Part shown: piece after piece, positions 20,957 to 29,503 of the stretch
Numbering within the stretch: the first letter of the stretch is position 1
Layout: every line of letters begins with the position of its first letter
IMG/VR virus record: IMGVR_UViG_3300017963_000585
Coordinates: 1-31,350 of that record
DNA: 31,350 nt
Strand: one strand, 5' to 3'
Source: a virus
Program-made: the position numbers and the translations under genes
Notes under the pieces: model-generated
What the model was told of the DNA's origin: nothing
The model's input: only the letters and a program-made list of their open reading frames with translations
Databases searched by the model: none

Positions 20957-23486
20957 AGTAGAGGTTGGTAATTTAGTTGTTGGGATGCAAGTTAGATTAG
21001 ATGAACTTAAATCTAATCTTAGCAAAGCTGAACGTGAACTCAGGGACTTTCGAAAAAAATTACCACAACCTGAGAGTATAGGAAGAAAACTGGGAAGAGG
21101 TATATCTGATGCGGCCCGTCATTTAATGGGGTTTGCTAAAATTGGTCTTTCTGTTGTTTCTCTTGCGCTAATTCCGATTGTTGGTATTGCTAGAAAAGTT
21201 TTTGGGGTAATTTCTGCCGTTTTTAGTAAAATAGTACGAATTGCTGGAGATACAATTGGATTTATGGTTAATAAATTTAAATGGGGGCTTCTTGCTATTG
21301 GTGCTGCATTTGTTGGTATTTCTTATGTTGGATCGCAGTTTGAATTTGGTATGAAAAAAGTATTTGCTCGTTTAGGTGGTGAATCTTCATTATTAGGAAA
21401 TCAAATAACTATTCTAACAAAAAAAGCAAAAGAGCTGGGTCGTACTACGTTATTTACAGCCAGAGAATCTTCAGAAGGAATGGAAATTTTAGCTAGGGCT
21501 GGATTTTCAGTTAATGAAATTACTACACTAATTGGGCCTACTTTAAAAGCGGCTCAAGCTAACGCAATGGGATTAGCCAATACTGCTGATATTGCTTCTA
21601 CTATATTTAGAGCATTTACTGGAAAAGTAGATTCTCTTGAAACTGCCTTAGATATGGTAACATATACAGCTAATAGTAGTTTAAATACTTTTGAAGATTT
21701 AGGTGTGGCATATAGTTATATTGGTCAAGTTACAGGCCCATTAAAAACTTCATTTGCTGAAATTACTGCTGCTTTAGGGATTTTAGGTAATGTTGGATTA
21801 AAGGGAAGCAGGGCTGGAACTGCTTTAAGAAGAGTATTATTAAAACTTAATGATCTTAGTGGTCCTGCTGCTAGATTCTTAAATGAATTAGGATTAGCAG
21901 AGGAAGATGTCAGTACTAAAACTTACACACTTGCTCAAATTATTGATAAATTAAATAAAGCTGGATTAGATGCTGCCGATACAACGCAACTTGTTGGTAT
22001 TCGTGGTGGCCCTGCTTTATCTGCATTATTAACTCAGGGTGGAGATGCTGTTAGAGATTTTGCTAATGAAATTGCTGATACTTCTAGGTATGTTGATATA
22101 CTTCAAAAAGATATGCAGAGAGGATTAATTCCACAACTTAAATTATTAAAAAGCGCAGTAGAATCTGCTGCTGCATCTCTTTATGAAAAATATGGCCCAG
22201 CATTAACTAGAATAGTTGAAAAAATAAAAAATGGCGCAGAACAAGTTGCTAAGACTCTTGAAGAGGATACGCGGGTAGCTAATATATTAGATAAAATTGT
22301 GGAAGGATTGGAAGAGACTGGTAATCAAGCATTAAAAATTGGCAAAAATTTAGGAATTGGATTTGTTGCCTCATTAAATGCGTCTGCTGATAAATATATA
22401 GCTTTGTTTGAGAGATTTGGTGTTGGTGTTGAAGGATTAAGTGAATCTATAACTCCTGAAAGCGCTGCTGGTTTCTTTGATAAGATACATAGAGTTGTTA
22501 TACGAATTGGTACAGAAGTGGCAAATATAATGGAAGATATAAAAGTAGAGAATATATTACAGGTACTTAAAGACCTTTTAGAAGGGATGAGATCTTTTGG
22601 TGGGTATCTATTATCAGATGTCATACCAACAGCTATGGCGTTTATGGATGCATTTGCTAAAAAATTTATTGGCGCGTTGGGATGGGCGGACAGAAAAAAA
22701 GCGTGGTTAGCAGCAGGTATAACTAATGTTGGCAGACCAATTGCTACTGCTGGAGCGTGGGGGGCATCTTTGTTGGGGTCATTTTTTGGAATTCGTAGTA
22801 CAGGATTGCTTGGTGCTGGTAAGATGAGCGCAGAAGAATCTAAGTCTGCGCTTATAAGTGCTATGAGAGCCGCAAACAAAGACGCAGGAAAAGTGTGGAG
22901 AGATGCTGGTAAGGAAAATGCTGCAAGATACAGAAATCCTACATTAGATGCATATAATGCACTTTCTGAAGAATTAGGCGGAGATGTTGTGTCCGCTGCT
23001 TTAACTAGAGCACAAAATTTCTTTTTAGAACCTAGAGGTGGAGGTGTTTTAAAAAGAACAGGCAACTTAGTTAGTGATATCACTGATATAGTACAATCTC
23101 CAGCAAGAAATATACCAATCCCACCATCTACTGAGGAAATATTGGAAGAGCAAAGAAACGCATATAGAAAGTTAAAGCGCTTCATGTATAACATTTTACC
23201 TCATGAAGAATTCACAATACCAGAATTATTACGAATAAATGCTGAAATGATAGAAAGTTACAAAAATATTATTCACATTCATAGAGATATGATTGGTATT
23301 TACAGAAATGATACTGAACAACTTAAAGAAATTTATGATGAATTTAAGTTTGCGAATGAAAGAATAGAAATTCTTGAAGCCGAAAGAAAATTCTTACGTT
23401 GGAAAGAAGAGGAAGCTAAATTAAAATCTATATCTATTAAACAAAATTCAGATGCTCAAACTCCTTTAGGGATTAGAGGGAAATAA
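20946..23486 (+). CDS. Tape measure protein
   Basis: The protein has 846 residues. The N-terminal coiled region (LDELKSNLSKAERELRDF) is followed by hydrophobic stretches (about 62-130, including IGLSVVSLALIPIVGIA and WGLLAIGAAFVGISYVG). The conserved tape measure domain (PhageMin_Tail-like) lies at about 150-370, with KELGRTTLFTARESSEGMEILARAG, FRAFTGKVDSLETALDMVTYTANSS and GSRAGTALRRVLLKL. The C-terminus is long and helical. It sets tail length; at about 0.15 nm per residue the tail would be roughly 125 nm. The hydrophobic part may help DNA cross the host membrane. The ATG overlaps the chaperone by 11 nt with GGGAG upstream. I see no lysozyme or peptidase domain. Confidence 0.93.
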   Translation: MPSEVEVGNLVVGMQVRLDELKSNLSKAERELRDFRKKLPQPESIGRKLGRGISDAARHLMGFAKIGLSVVSLALIPIVGIARKVFGVISAVFSKIVRIAGDTIGFMVNKFKWGLLAIGAAFVGISYVGSQFEFGMKKVFARLGGESSLLGNQITILTKKAKELGRTTLFTARESSEGMEILARAGFSVNEITTLIGPTLKAAQANAMGLANTADIASTIFRAFTGKVDSLETALDMVTYTANSSLNTFEDLGVAYSYIGQVTGPLKTSFAEITAALGILGNVGLKGSRAGTALRRVLLKLNDLSGPAARFLNELGLAEEDVSTKTYTLAQIIDKLNKAGLDAADTTQLVGIRGGPALSALLTQGGDAVRDFANEIADTSRYVDILQKDMQRGLIPQLKLLKSAVESAAASLYEKYGPALTRIVEKIKNGAEQVAKTLEEDTRVANILDKIVEGLEETGNQALKIGKNLGIGFVASLNASADKYIALFERFGVGVEGLSESITPESAAGFFDKIHRVVIRIGTEVANIMEDIKVENILQVLKDLLEGMRSFGGYLLSDVIPTAMAFMDAFAKKFIGALGWADRKKAWLAAGITNVGRPIATAGAWGASLLGSFFGIRSTGLLGAGKMSAEESKSALISAMRAANKDAGKVWRDAGKENAARYRNPTLDAYNALSEELGGDVVSAALTRAQNFFLEPRGGGVLKRTGNLVSDITDIVQSPARNIPIPPSTEEILEEQRNAYRKLKRFMYNILPHEEFTIPELLRINAEMIESYKNIIHIHRDMIGIYRNDTEQLKEIYDEFKFANERIEILEAERKFLRWKEEEAKLKSISIKQNSDAQTPLGIRGK

Positions 23487-23488
23487 TA

Positions 23489-23872
23489 ATGGCTATAACA
23501 CCGCAAGATCAATTAGCTGGATGGTTTGGTTCTGTTCAAATAGGTTCTCATGCTTATTTGGTTAGGACTAGGCAGAAGAATATTCTTGTCGAACAGATTC
23601 CTAGATTAGATTATGTTGTTATTAAAGATCTAGGCGCTGGTACTCCTGCCACATTCACAGTAAAAGCCTGGTGTCGTGGTGGTAATATGACTAATAGACA
23701 AACTGTAGAACAGTATATGAATGAGTTAGAGGATGATTTAAGTGATGCTTCTCCAGACACATTAACTGTTTCTGGAAGATCATATACAAACTGTCATTTT
23801 TATGATATTTCATTTGATGGGAAGGATGAAAAGTGGTTGTATTTAACTATTACCTTCTACAGATCTAGTTAG
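23489..23872 (+). CDS. Small tail protein after the tape measure, unassigned
   Basis: The protein has 127 residues, mainly beta: WFGSVQIGSHAYLVRTRQKN, YVVIKDLGAGTPATFTVKAWC, then a helix MTNRQTVEQYMNELEDDLSD and strands ending WLYLTITFYRSS. The strand-helix-strand order resembles tail tube-like or distal-tail-like folds, and the position after the tape measure fits a tail tip or initiator component. There are no motifs that allow a name. It begins 2 nt after the tape measure stop. The gap to the next gene (10 nt) shows that a glycosyltransferase-like gene has been placed directly behind it. Confidence 0.65.
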   Translation: MAITPQDQLAGWFGSVQIGSHAYLVRTRQKNILVEQIPRLDYVVIKDLGAGTPATFTVKAWCRGGNMTNRQTVEQYMNELEDDLSDASPDTLTVSGRSYTNCHFYDISFDGKDEKWLYLTITFYRSS

Positions 23873-23882
23873 GAGTGTTTGC

Positions 23883-25772
23883 ATGAGAATATTGGTTGTT
23901 CATAGTGGTTTTGTGTTTAGTTCTGGCGAAATTGGACTTTCTCTTGTTGCAGCATTGAAGAGACAGGGGCATTGGGTAGTAGAATACGAAACTTATAAAA
24001 GTCTAGAAATGGCTAAACAATGGTTGCAAACTAGATATTTATTTACTTATAAACCTATGGTTGAAAGTGAAATACTCGAACTTACATCTGGTCATATAAC
24101 TAATGAATGTATTTATGATGAGATAGATACTGTATTGTTTATACATGGTGTGCATATCCATCCAATGCATATCAACGCTTTAAATAAATTAAATATTACT
24201 ACAGCATTATGGCTTTTAGATGATCCACATGAATTTGATTTAAATAAAGAGAGATCTAGGTATTACAAACTTATATTTACAAATGATAAAAATACTGTAG
24301 ACAAATATGAACGTCCTTCTTTCTATGTCCCAACTGCTGTAGATCCAGAAGTTTTTAAAGTATTAGATAAACCAATATCTGATGTTTCATATTATGATAT
24401 TTTGGTTTATGGAAGTTTCTATCCTGAAAGACTAAGTTTTTTATCAAAATTAATTCAGTTAAATAAAGATAAGTATTCTATTTTAGGATTTGGCAGGACA
24501 AAAAATGAGATAAATGGTTTAGATTGGGTTAATAAACCTTATTTGTGGAAATCTGTTGTGCCAAGAATAAATAATTGTCATATTGTATTAGACATAGCTA
24601 GAGATCCATTCCGATCTGCTTATGGTGCTACAAATAATGGAGAAATTTTACCTAGTAATATTAATCCAAGAATTTATGAAGCCGCTGCATGTGGAAAATT
24701 ACCAATTACTAATTGTAATATAGACACATTATCAGAAGCTTTTGGAGAAGATATAGCTAAAGCAATTCATTATGATTCTGTAGAGGAGGCACACGAAAAA
24801 ATAGATTGGTTTATTAATCACTTACCAGATTATTATGCTGTTGTGACTGACTTGAATTCAAAAGTTTTATCTGAGCATACATATGATAAACGAGCAGAAA
24901 TTATAACTCAAAAACTCAAAGAATTTTCTCCAAAGCCAATAACTAGAAGAATTAAAGTAGTTGAATCTACTAGACGACAACTTACTCCGATATGGGATAA
25001 TAATTATGAAGAAAACAAAAAAAGAATAAATAAAGAAAATACAATTAAAGTATTTGAGAATCAATTTAATAATAAAACAGGAATAATTGTCAGTAATGGA
25101 CCTAGTTTTAAGAATTTTGCTTACAAACAACAGGAAAGACTTTCTTATAAATATTTAGTAGAAGATGGAGCAATAGGAATTTCAGTTAATTCTGCGTATA
25201 AAGAGATGTGTAAACTGAATATTGATAATTTATTTGAAATGATTATAGATCCAAAAGAAGATCAGGCAAAGCATTTTAAGGATTGTAATACTGAAAAATC
25301 TATTCTTTTAGCAAGTTATTTAACTAGTCCAAAGATGTTAAATGAGTGGAAAGGAAACATAAAATTTTTTGCTACTTCTGCTGCGAATGAAAAATATAAA
25401 CCGTATGAGGGATTACCAAGACTATCTCCAGGTCTCACAGTAATTTACTCAGCCATGCAATTTCTAATATATACCGGATGCAAACGGATAATATTTGTAG
25501 GTTGCGATTTAGCCTATACAAATGGATTTGAATATTATAATGTTGAATTGGAAAAAGATAAAATTAGTGAAAAATCCGAGGATTATATAGTAACCCTAGA
25601 TTTACACGATAAAATGACTATTACTACACCTGTAATGATAGAAACTAGAAATTTAATTCGTGAAGAAGTAGAAAATAGAAAAGATGTAGTATTTATTAAT
25701 GCGTCTAATGATGGTATAATACACGGAGAGAACATTGTTTTAAAATCTTTAGAGAAGGTGTTGGAGGAATAA
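23883..25772 (+). CDS. CgeB-like glycosyltransferase fused to a DUF115/Maf-like domain
   Basis: The protein has 629 residues in two parts. Residues 1-345 look like a GT-B fold of the CgeB/Glyco_trans_1_2 group: start RILVVHSGF, the DDPHEF region (113-118) and the donor-site motif NPRIYEAAACGKLPITN (261-277). Residues about 385-600 match DUF115/Maf-like proteins: TGIIVSNGPSFKN (399-411), ISVNSAYK (433-440), IIDPKEDQAKHF (454-465) and GLTVIYSAMQF with IIFVGCDLAYTNG (517-548). Maf proteins attach nonulosonic acids to flagellin in bacteria. No membrane span is seen. The linker (350-385) is basic. It lies between tail genes, and only 1 nt separates it from the following structural gene. A transfer of sugars to a tail or fibre protein is the natural reading; acceptor and donor are unknown. 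Confidence 0.85.
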   Translation: MRILVVHSGFVFSSGEIGLSLVAALKRQGHWVVEYETYKSLEMAKQWLQTRYLFTYKPMVESEILELTSGHITNECIYDEIDTVLFIHGVHIHPMHINALNKLNITTALWLLDDPHEFDLNKERSRYYKLIFTNDKNTVDKYERPSFYVPTAVDPEVFKVLDKPISDVSYYDILVYGSFYPERLSFLSKLIQLNKDKYSILGFGRTKNEINGLDWVNKPYLWKSVVPRINNCHIVLDIARDPFRSAYGATNNGEILPSNINPRIYEAAACGKLPITNCNIDTLSEAFGEDIAKAIHYDSVEEAHEKIDWFINHLPDYYAVVTDLNSKVLSEHTYDKRAEIITQKLKEFSPKPITRRIKVVESTRRQLTPIWDNNYEENKKRINKENTIKVFENQFNNKTGIIVSNGPSFKNFAYKQQERLSYKYLVEDGAIGISVNSAYKEMCKLNIDNLFEMIIDPKEDQAKHFKDCNTEKSILLASYLTSPKMLNEWKGNIKFFATSAANEKYKPYEGLPRLSPGLTVIYSAMQFLIYTGCKRIIFVGCDLAYTNGFEYYNVELEKDKISEKSEDYIVTLDLHDKMTITTPVMIETRNLIREEVENRKDVVFINASNDGIIHGENIVLKSLEKVLEE

Positions 25773-25773
25773 T

Positions 25774-26337
25774 ATGCCTATTACTGCAAGTGAAATACAA
25801 TTTTATAAGCCTATGACTATAGCTGCTTCTGTTGGTGCGACTTCTTATGGTGGTAGCATTGGAGCTAGTGTTTTGTCTGGTACACTAAACGAAATATTAT
25901 TTGCTCAATCTGCTGAAGAAGCTGGAGGAGCAACAATTAAGCAATATCAAAAGCTCTTTATAAAGAATGCAGATCCTTCTATTAATTATACAAGTTGTTC
26001 TATTTGGTTAGGTTCCCAGGAACATTCATGGCAAGATACTGAAGCTGGATCTGTGTTGCTCCCACAAATCACTATTGCACTAGAAAAAGCATCTGCTTCT
26101 GGTAGCGCTATTTTAGATGGTACAAACGCTGGTTCTGCGCCAACAACCCTACCACCATACATAAGTTCTGGAGATTTTACTGCTCCTGCTTCTGCTGGCA
26201 TTGGTTTAGCTCCACCAAATGTTAGAATTGATGCTAATTCAGCACAAGGGATATGGATTAGACGGCAGTTGGTTGCTGGGGTAGTGGCAGATGCAAGTTC
26301 AACAGCTAGAATCAATGTGAAAGGCTATTCTACATAA
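25774..26337 (+). CDS. Tail/baseplate structural protein of a Mu-like-phage family
   Basis: The protein has 187 residues. The pattern ITASEIQFYKPM...SIGASVLSGTLNEILFAQSAEEAGGATIKQYQKLFIKNADPS recalls a structural family seen in many phages, in which ITAxxIxxxxS, an N-(I/L)LF strand, a YxKxFxKN strand and a C-terminal GIWIRRxxxAGxxAD strand recur. The exact role is not established to my knowledge. It is beta-rich and Ala/Ser/Gly-rich, with no signal peptide or membrane span, and probably part of the tail tip. It follows the CgeB-like fusion and overlaps the FN3-like gene by one base. The Ser/Thr-rich surface loops (SASGSAILDGTNAGSAPTT) would be suitable O-glycosylation sites; that is inference. 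Confidence 0.6.
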   Translation: MPITASEIQFYKPMTIAASVGATSYGGSIGASVLSGTLNEILFAQSAEEAGGATIKQYQKLFIKNADPSINYTSCSIWLGSQEHSWQDTEAGSVLLPQITIALEKASASGSAILDGTNAGSAPTTLPPYISSGDFTAPASAGIGLAPPNVRIDANSAQGIWIRRQLVAGVVADASSTARINVKGYST

Positions 26338-27131
26338 TGGCAATTTATGGCTCTATAATAATTGGTGTCACAACAAATGATACTTATCAATTTGCTATTG
26401 TTGCTGTTGATGAAGTTGGAAATGAAAGTACGCCTAAAGTTGGATCTATTATAGTTTCTGGTGTCCCAAACTCTCCAACTAATTTATCATTATCTTATGA
26501 TTCTGTGAATAAACAAATAACTCTTACTTGGGTAGATCCAACCAATTCAGATTTAGATGAATTGTTAGTTTATGGTAGTGGTGGAACTTCTGATTATCCA
26601 GATTTAAGTAGTCCAATTGATACAATAGCTTCTGGAGTGCAGCAATATCAAACAGCTACCAATTTAGCTGATGGTACATATGCATATATAGTAAGGGCTA
26701 AAAGCACTAACGGAAAAATAGAGAGAAATGGAAGTGTGGTTGGGCAAATTATTCCACAAACCCCTGCTGCTCCATACGGGGTTATTTCTGTTCCTATTGC
26801 TGGTGGAGGAGCAGAGATAGTGTGGAATAAACCAGTTCTAACTGATAATGCATTTTTTAAATATATTACTCCAACAAGATTTAGGATTTATAGTGATGGT
26901 GGATCATTAGCTTCATGTACAACATTAGAAAGTAGTGTGGAAGCAGAAACCGCGATTAGTCAGTCTTGTACTTTAGCTTCATTAACTGCTTCAGGAAGCG
27001 AATTATGGAAATTTGCAGTTAGTGGAACATATGGAAGTGCAGAAGGAATTAAATCTAATATGGCTAGTGCTATTTTAGATGCTGTAGTTCCTTCCGCTGT
27101 GGCTACTGCCACATTAGAAGTGGTGGCGTAA
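26337..27131 (+). CDS. Tail protein with fibronectin type III-like domains
   Basis: The protein has 264 residues. Residues about 1-40 form part of a beta sandwich (YQFAIVAVDEVGNESTPKVG), a typical FN3 G-strand ending. A complete FN3-like domain covers about 42-135 (PNSPTNLSLSYDSVNKQITLTWVDP, then the TYAYIVRAKS strand), and a second about 140-235 (GGAEIVWNKP, FRIYSDGG, WKFAVSGTYG). FN3 domains on phage tails are thought to bind surface carbohydrate or act as spacers. It shares one base with the previous gene and ends 1 nt before the hub-like gene. The first unit looks incomplete, so the gene may have lost its N-terminal part or the domain may be completed by the preceding protein. Confidence 0.7.
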   Translation: MAIYGSIIIGVTTNDTYQFAIVAVDEVGNESTPKVGSIIVSGVPNSPTNLSLSYDSVNKQITLTWVDPTNSDLDELLVYGSGGTSDYPDLSSPIDTIASGVQQYQTATNLADGTYAYIVRAKSTNGKIERNGSVVGQIIPQTPAAPYGVISVPIAGGGAEIVWNKPVLTDNAFFKYITPTRFRIYSDGGSLASCTTLESSVEAETAISQSCTLASLTASGSELWKFAVSGTYGSAEGIKSNMASAILDAVVPSAVATATLEVVA

Positions 27132-27132
27132 T

Positions 27133-29328
27133 ATGGTTACTACATATACTTTAGATTATAATTCATCACTTAAAAATGCAAAAATATATCTAGACATCCT
27201 TGAACAGCCTACATACAAAGGAACCATAACAACTTTGTCTAGTGTGTTTTCTACCGCAATAGTTAGTTCGTTAACTTATAGTGCTGCATACACAGCAAGT
27301 TTAGCACATGCAATGCTCCCAGCATTAAGATGTGGTCAATCTGTTAATGTGTTAAAAAATGCTGTGGTAAGACTTAGATTATGGTGTCCCCAAAGTAATA
27401 TTCATATGACATTATTTAAAGGAGTAATCACTAGAGTTAATTCTACATTAAGTAGTAGTGCTGATGATGTAGAAATAGATATTACTGATTATAATTATTT
27501 TTTAAGTAAGCATAATGTAATTGGGAAAATTATAAGAAAAAGTGTGTATGATGAAAGTTTAGATGGTACTTCATTGTTACGTTTTATAAGTGGTGATGAA
27601 TGTATATTTAATAAAGATGGAGAGAAAGATAGATCTTCAGCATTTTTTAGGATAAATCCATCAGCATCTAATATTTCTTTGGATGCAACAATAACTGAAG
27701 CACCAAAAGATTACCCAGAAGAAATTAATCATCAACTTGCTTTTCCTGTGTTTGGGGCAGAAGATTCTACAAATAATGAGTATTGGACATATGAAGATAT
27801 TTTAAGGTATGTTCTAGCTTTATATGTGTTTCCTTATGTTTCAGAATATTTAGAGCCAATTACAGATGAGGAGTTATACGAATTTGATTCTAAAAAATTA
27901 GGATCAACCTGGCCTTCTGACGATCCTGATCGACCATTTAATATTCAAGCACAGGATAATTTCGATTTAACTGGTTCTAATCTTACAGAGGCTTTAAATT
28001 CAATATTTCAATCTATAGAACCAAATGCTTTTTATTGGTGGTTAAATAGTAAAGAAGTGGCTGGTAAAACTTCTGAGTTTAAGTGGTTTAGAAGAGAAGG
28101 AACCTCTTCACCAGCAATAAATATAGCTATACCAACTACTTTAGGTACTCAAACTAGGTCGATTGGTTTTACACCTACAGATTTATCAATATCTGAAAAC
28201 ACTATGGATTCTTTTGATAAAATTATTGTTTTAGGAGATTTTATTGGTATTCAAACTACTGTAATTTTAGAAGAATTAAGTGATTATACAGATGAGGAAG
28301 TAACTGATGATGTTTTAGATACTGATGAAGAGTCTGATTACTATGGTCTTGAGGATGAGGATGAAATTAAATCTAAATATCCCTACAAGTATAGAAGATT
28401 TGGATTATCTGAAGAATATGATTTTACTGAATTGGATGCATATTTAACAGCAAATTTGGGCGCTCCAACAGACATATATGGAAATGAAGTGGATACATGG
28501 TTTCCAAGACGCCCAAAAATAAGGTTTAAGCGTTATACTGAAATAGAAAATGAAGGAAAGAAAAAGAAATTAGATATCGTAGTTTTAAAGAACGAATCTG
28601 AAAACTCTTGGAAGGCCGCTAAAGAAGAAGATTCTATTGTCGTAGACGAAGAAAATTGTATTATATCTTTTTCAGAGCCGTTATTTGAGCATGATTATGA
28701 GCCTGGGGAAGAAACTGATTATTCGGCGCACACTTTAACTCATATTCCTGTGGCTGTTGTGGCTTTAATTGAAACTGGAATAAGATACAAAGAGATTGTA
28801 ACAAAAGATAATGCTGAAACCACTGGAACTAAGATTATCATGGAAGAGGACGCCAGACTAATAATTAGAAAAGATGAATATGTAAGCAAAGAAGAAGTGC
28901 GAGATTCTGATGGCATCAGTAAATTAGTTGGAACCGCTGAAGATACTGGAATTAATTATTCTTTAATTGGTGCTCCAGATGCAGTTACCGCAGACGAAGA
29001 TGAGTCTGGAATATTTAGAGTATTAAGAGAAGATAATGATTTTTTATATGTTGTAAATGATGCAAATAAACTTGACGATGCAGCCAATCAGTTTATTGCT
29101 GGTAGAACAAAAGCTTCAAAATCTGTAAGTATATCTTTACCATGTATTAATACTTTAATTACCCCTGGAAAAACGATTAAAACAATAGAAAATGCTGGCG
29201 ATTACGGTAGGAGAAGGATAATTACAACAGGAGGATCTAATTCTTCAGAAAGTCCAGTTAATTGTTTAATTACTTCTGTATCTCATGATTTTGTAAATTG
29301 GAAAACTTCCTTAGAAGCGAGTGGATAA
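27133..29328 (+). CDS. Tail hub/baseplate protein (tentative gpD/tail-associated type)
   Basis: The protein has 731 residues. The N-terminal part (AKIYLDILEQPTYKGTITTLSSV, LRLWCPQSNIHMTLFKGVITRVNS, VEIDITDYNYFLSKH) has the strand pattern of the tail hub domain that forms the ring below the tail tube. A middle segment (about 381-413) is very acidic (DEEVTDDVLDTDEESD), with aromatic-rich flanks, and probably protrudes as a loop. The C-terminal part is mixed alpha/beta and includes IIRKDEYVSKEEV and a final LITSVSHDFVNWKTSLEASG, typical of hub proteins. No peptidase or lysozyme motif is evident. The position after FN3-type tail proteins and before a large terminal tail protein fits. Family assignment is tentative. 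Confidence 0.6.
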   Translation: MVTTYTLDYNSSLKNAKIYLDILEQPTYKGTITTLSSVFSTAIVSSLTYSAAYTASLAHAMLPALRCGQSVNVLKNAVVRLRLWCPQSNIHMTLFKGVITRVNSTLSSSADDVEIDITDYNYFLSKHNVIGKIIRKSVYDESLDGTSLLRFISGDECIFNKDGEKDRSSAFFRINPSASNISLDATITEAPKDYPEEINHQLAFPVFGAEDSTNNEYWTYEDILRYVLALYVFPYVSEYLEPITDEELYEFDSKKLGSTWPSDDPDRPFNIQAQDNFDLTGSNLTEALNSIFQSIEPNAFYWWLNSKEVAGKTSEFKWFRREGTSSPAINIAIPTTLGTQTRSIGFTPTDLSISENTMDSFDKIIVLGDFIGIQTTVILEELSDYTDEEVTDDVLDTDEESDYYGLEDEDEIKSKYPYKYRRFGLSEEYDFTELDAYLTANLGAPTDIYGNEVDTWFPRRPKIRFKRYTEIENEGKKKKLDIVVLKNESENSWKAAKEEDSIVVDEENCIISFSEPLFEHDYEPGEETDYSAHTLTHIPVAVVALIETGIRYKEIVTKDNAETTGTKIIMEEDARLIIRKDEYVSKEEVRDSDGISKLVGTAEDTGINYSLIGAPDAVTADEDESGIFRVLREDNDFLYVVNDANKLDDAANQFIAGRTKASKSVSISLPCINTLITPGKTIKTIENAGDYGRRRIITTGGSNSSESPVNCLITSVSHDFVNWKTSLEASG

Positions 29329-29329
29329 T

Positions 29330-29503
29330 ATGGATATATTAACTTCTGTTATTGCTAGATTATCAAATGTAGAAAGACAAATTATTAATATTAATAAAAA
29401 GATTATTAAGTTAGAAAGAAAACAGAGAGAATTAGAAAAGAAATTAAATATTGCGCATTCTATAGGTGGGTATCCAAGGCTTAGTTCAATTGAGAGGTTG
29501 TAG
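29330..29503 (+). CDS. Small coiled-coil protein
   Basis: The protein has 57 residues. From residue 5 on it forms a strongly predicted helix with hydrophobic heptads (VIARLSNVERQIININKKIIKLERK) and many Lys/Glu pairs, followed by a short tail (GGYPRLSSIERL). It starts 1 nt after the hub-like stop. A GTG at 29321 in the same frame overlaps that gene and is less likely. Its stop is adjacent to the ATG of the next gene. It probably serves as a trimerisation helix or a small chaperone/linker of the tail tip; no family recognised. Confidence 0.65.
   Translation: MDILTSVIARLSNVERQIININKKIIKLERKQRELEKKLNIAHSIGGYPRLSSIERL

Noticed and set aside
22325-23194. 289-codon open frame on the minus strand inside the tape measure gene
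   Set aside because: It is antisense to a well-supported gene, rich in Ala/Ser/Pro/Leu as expected from the complement of biased codons, and has no ribosome site or family resemblance.
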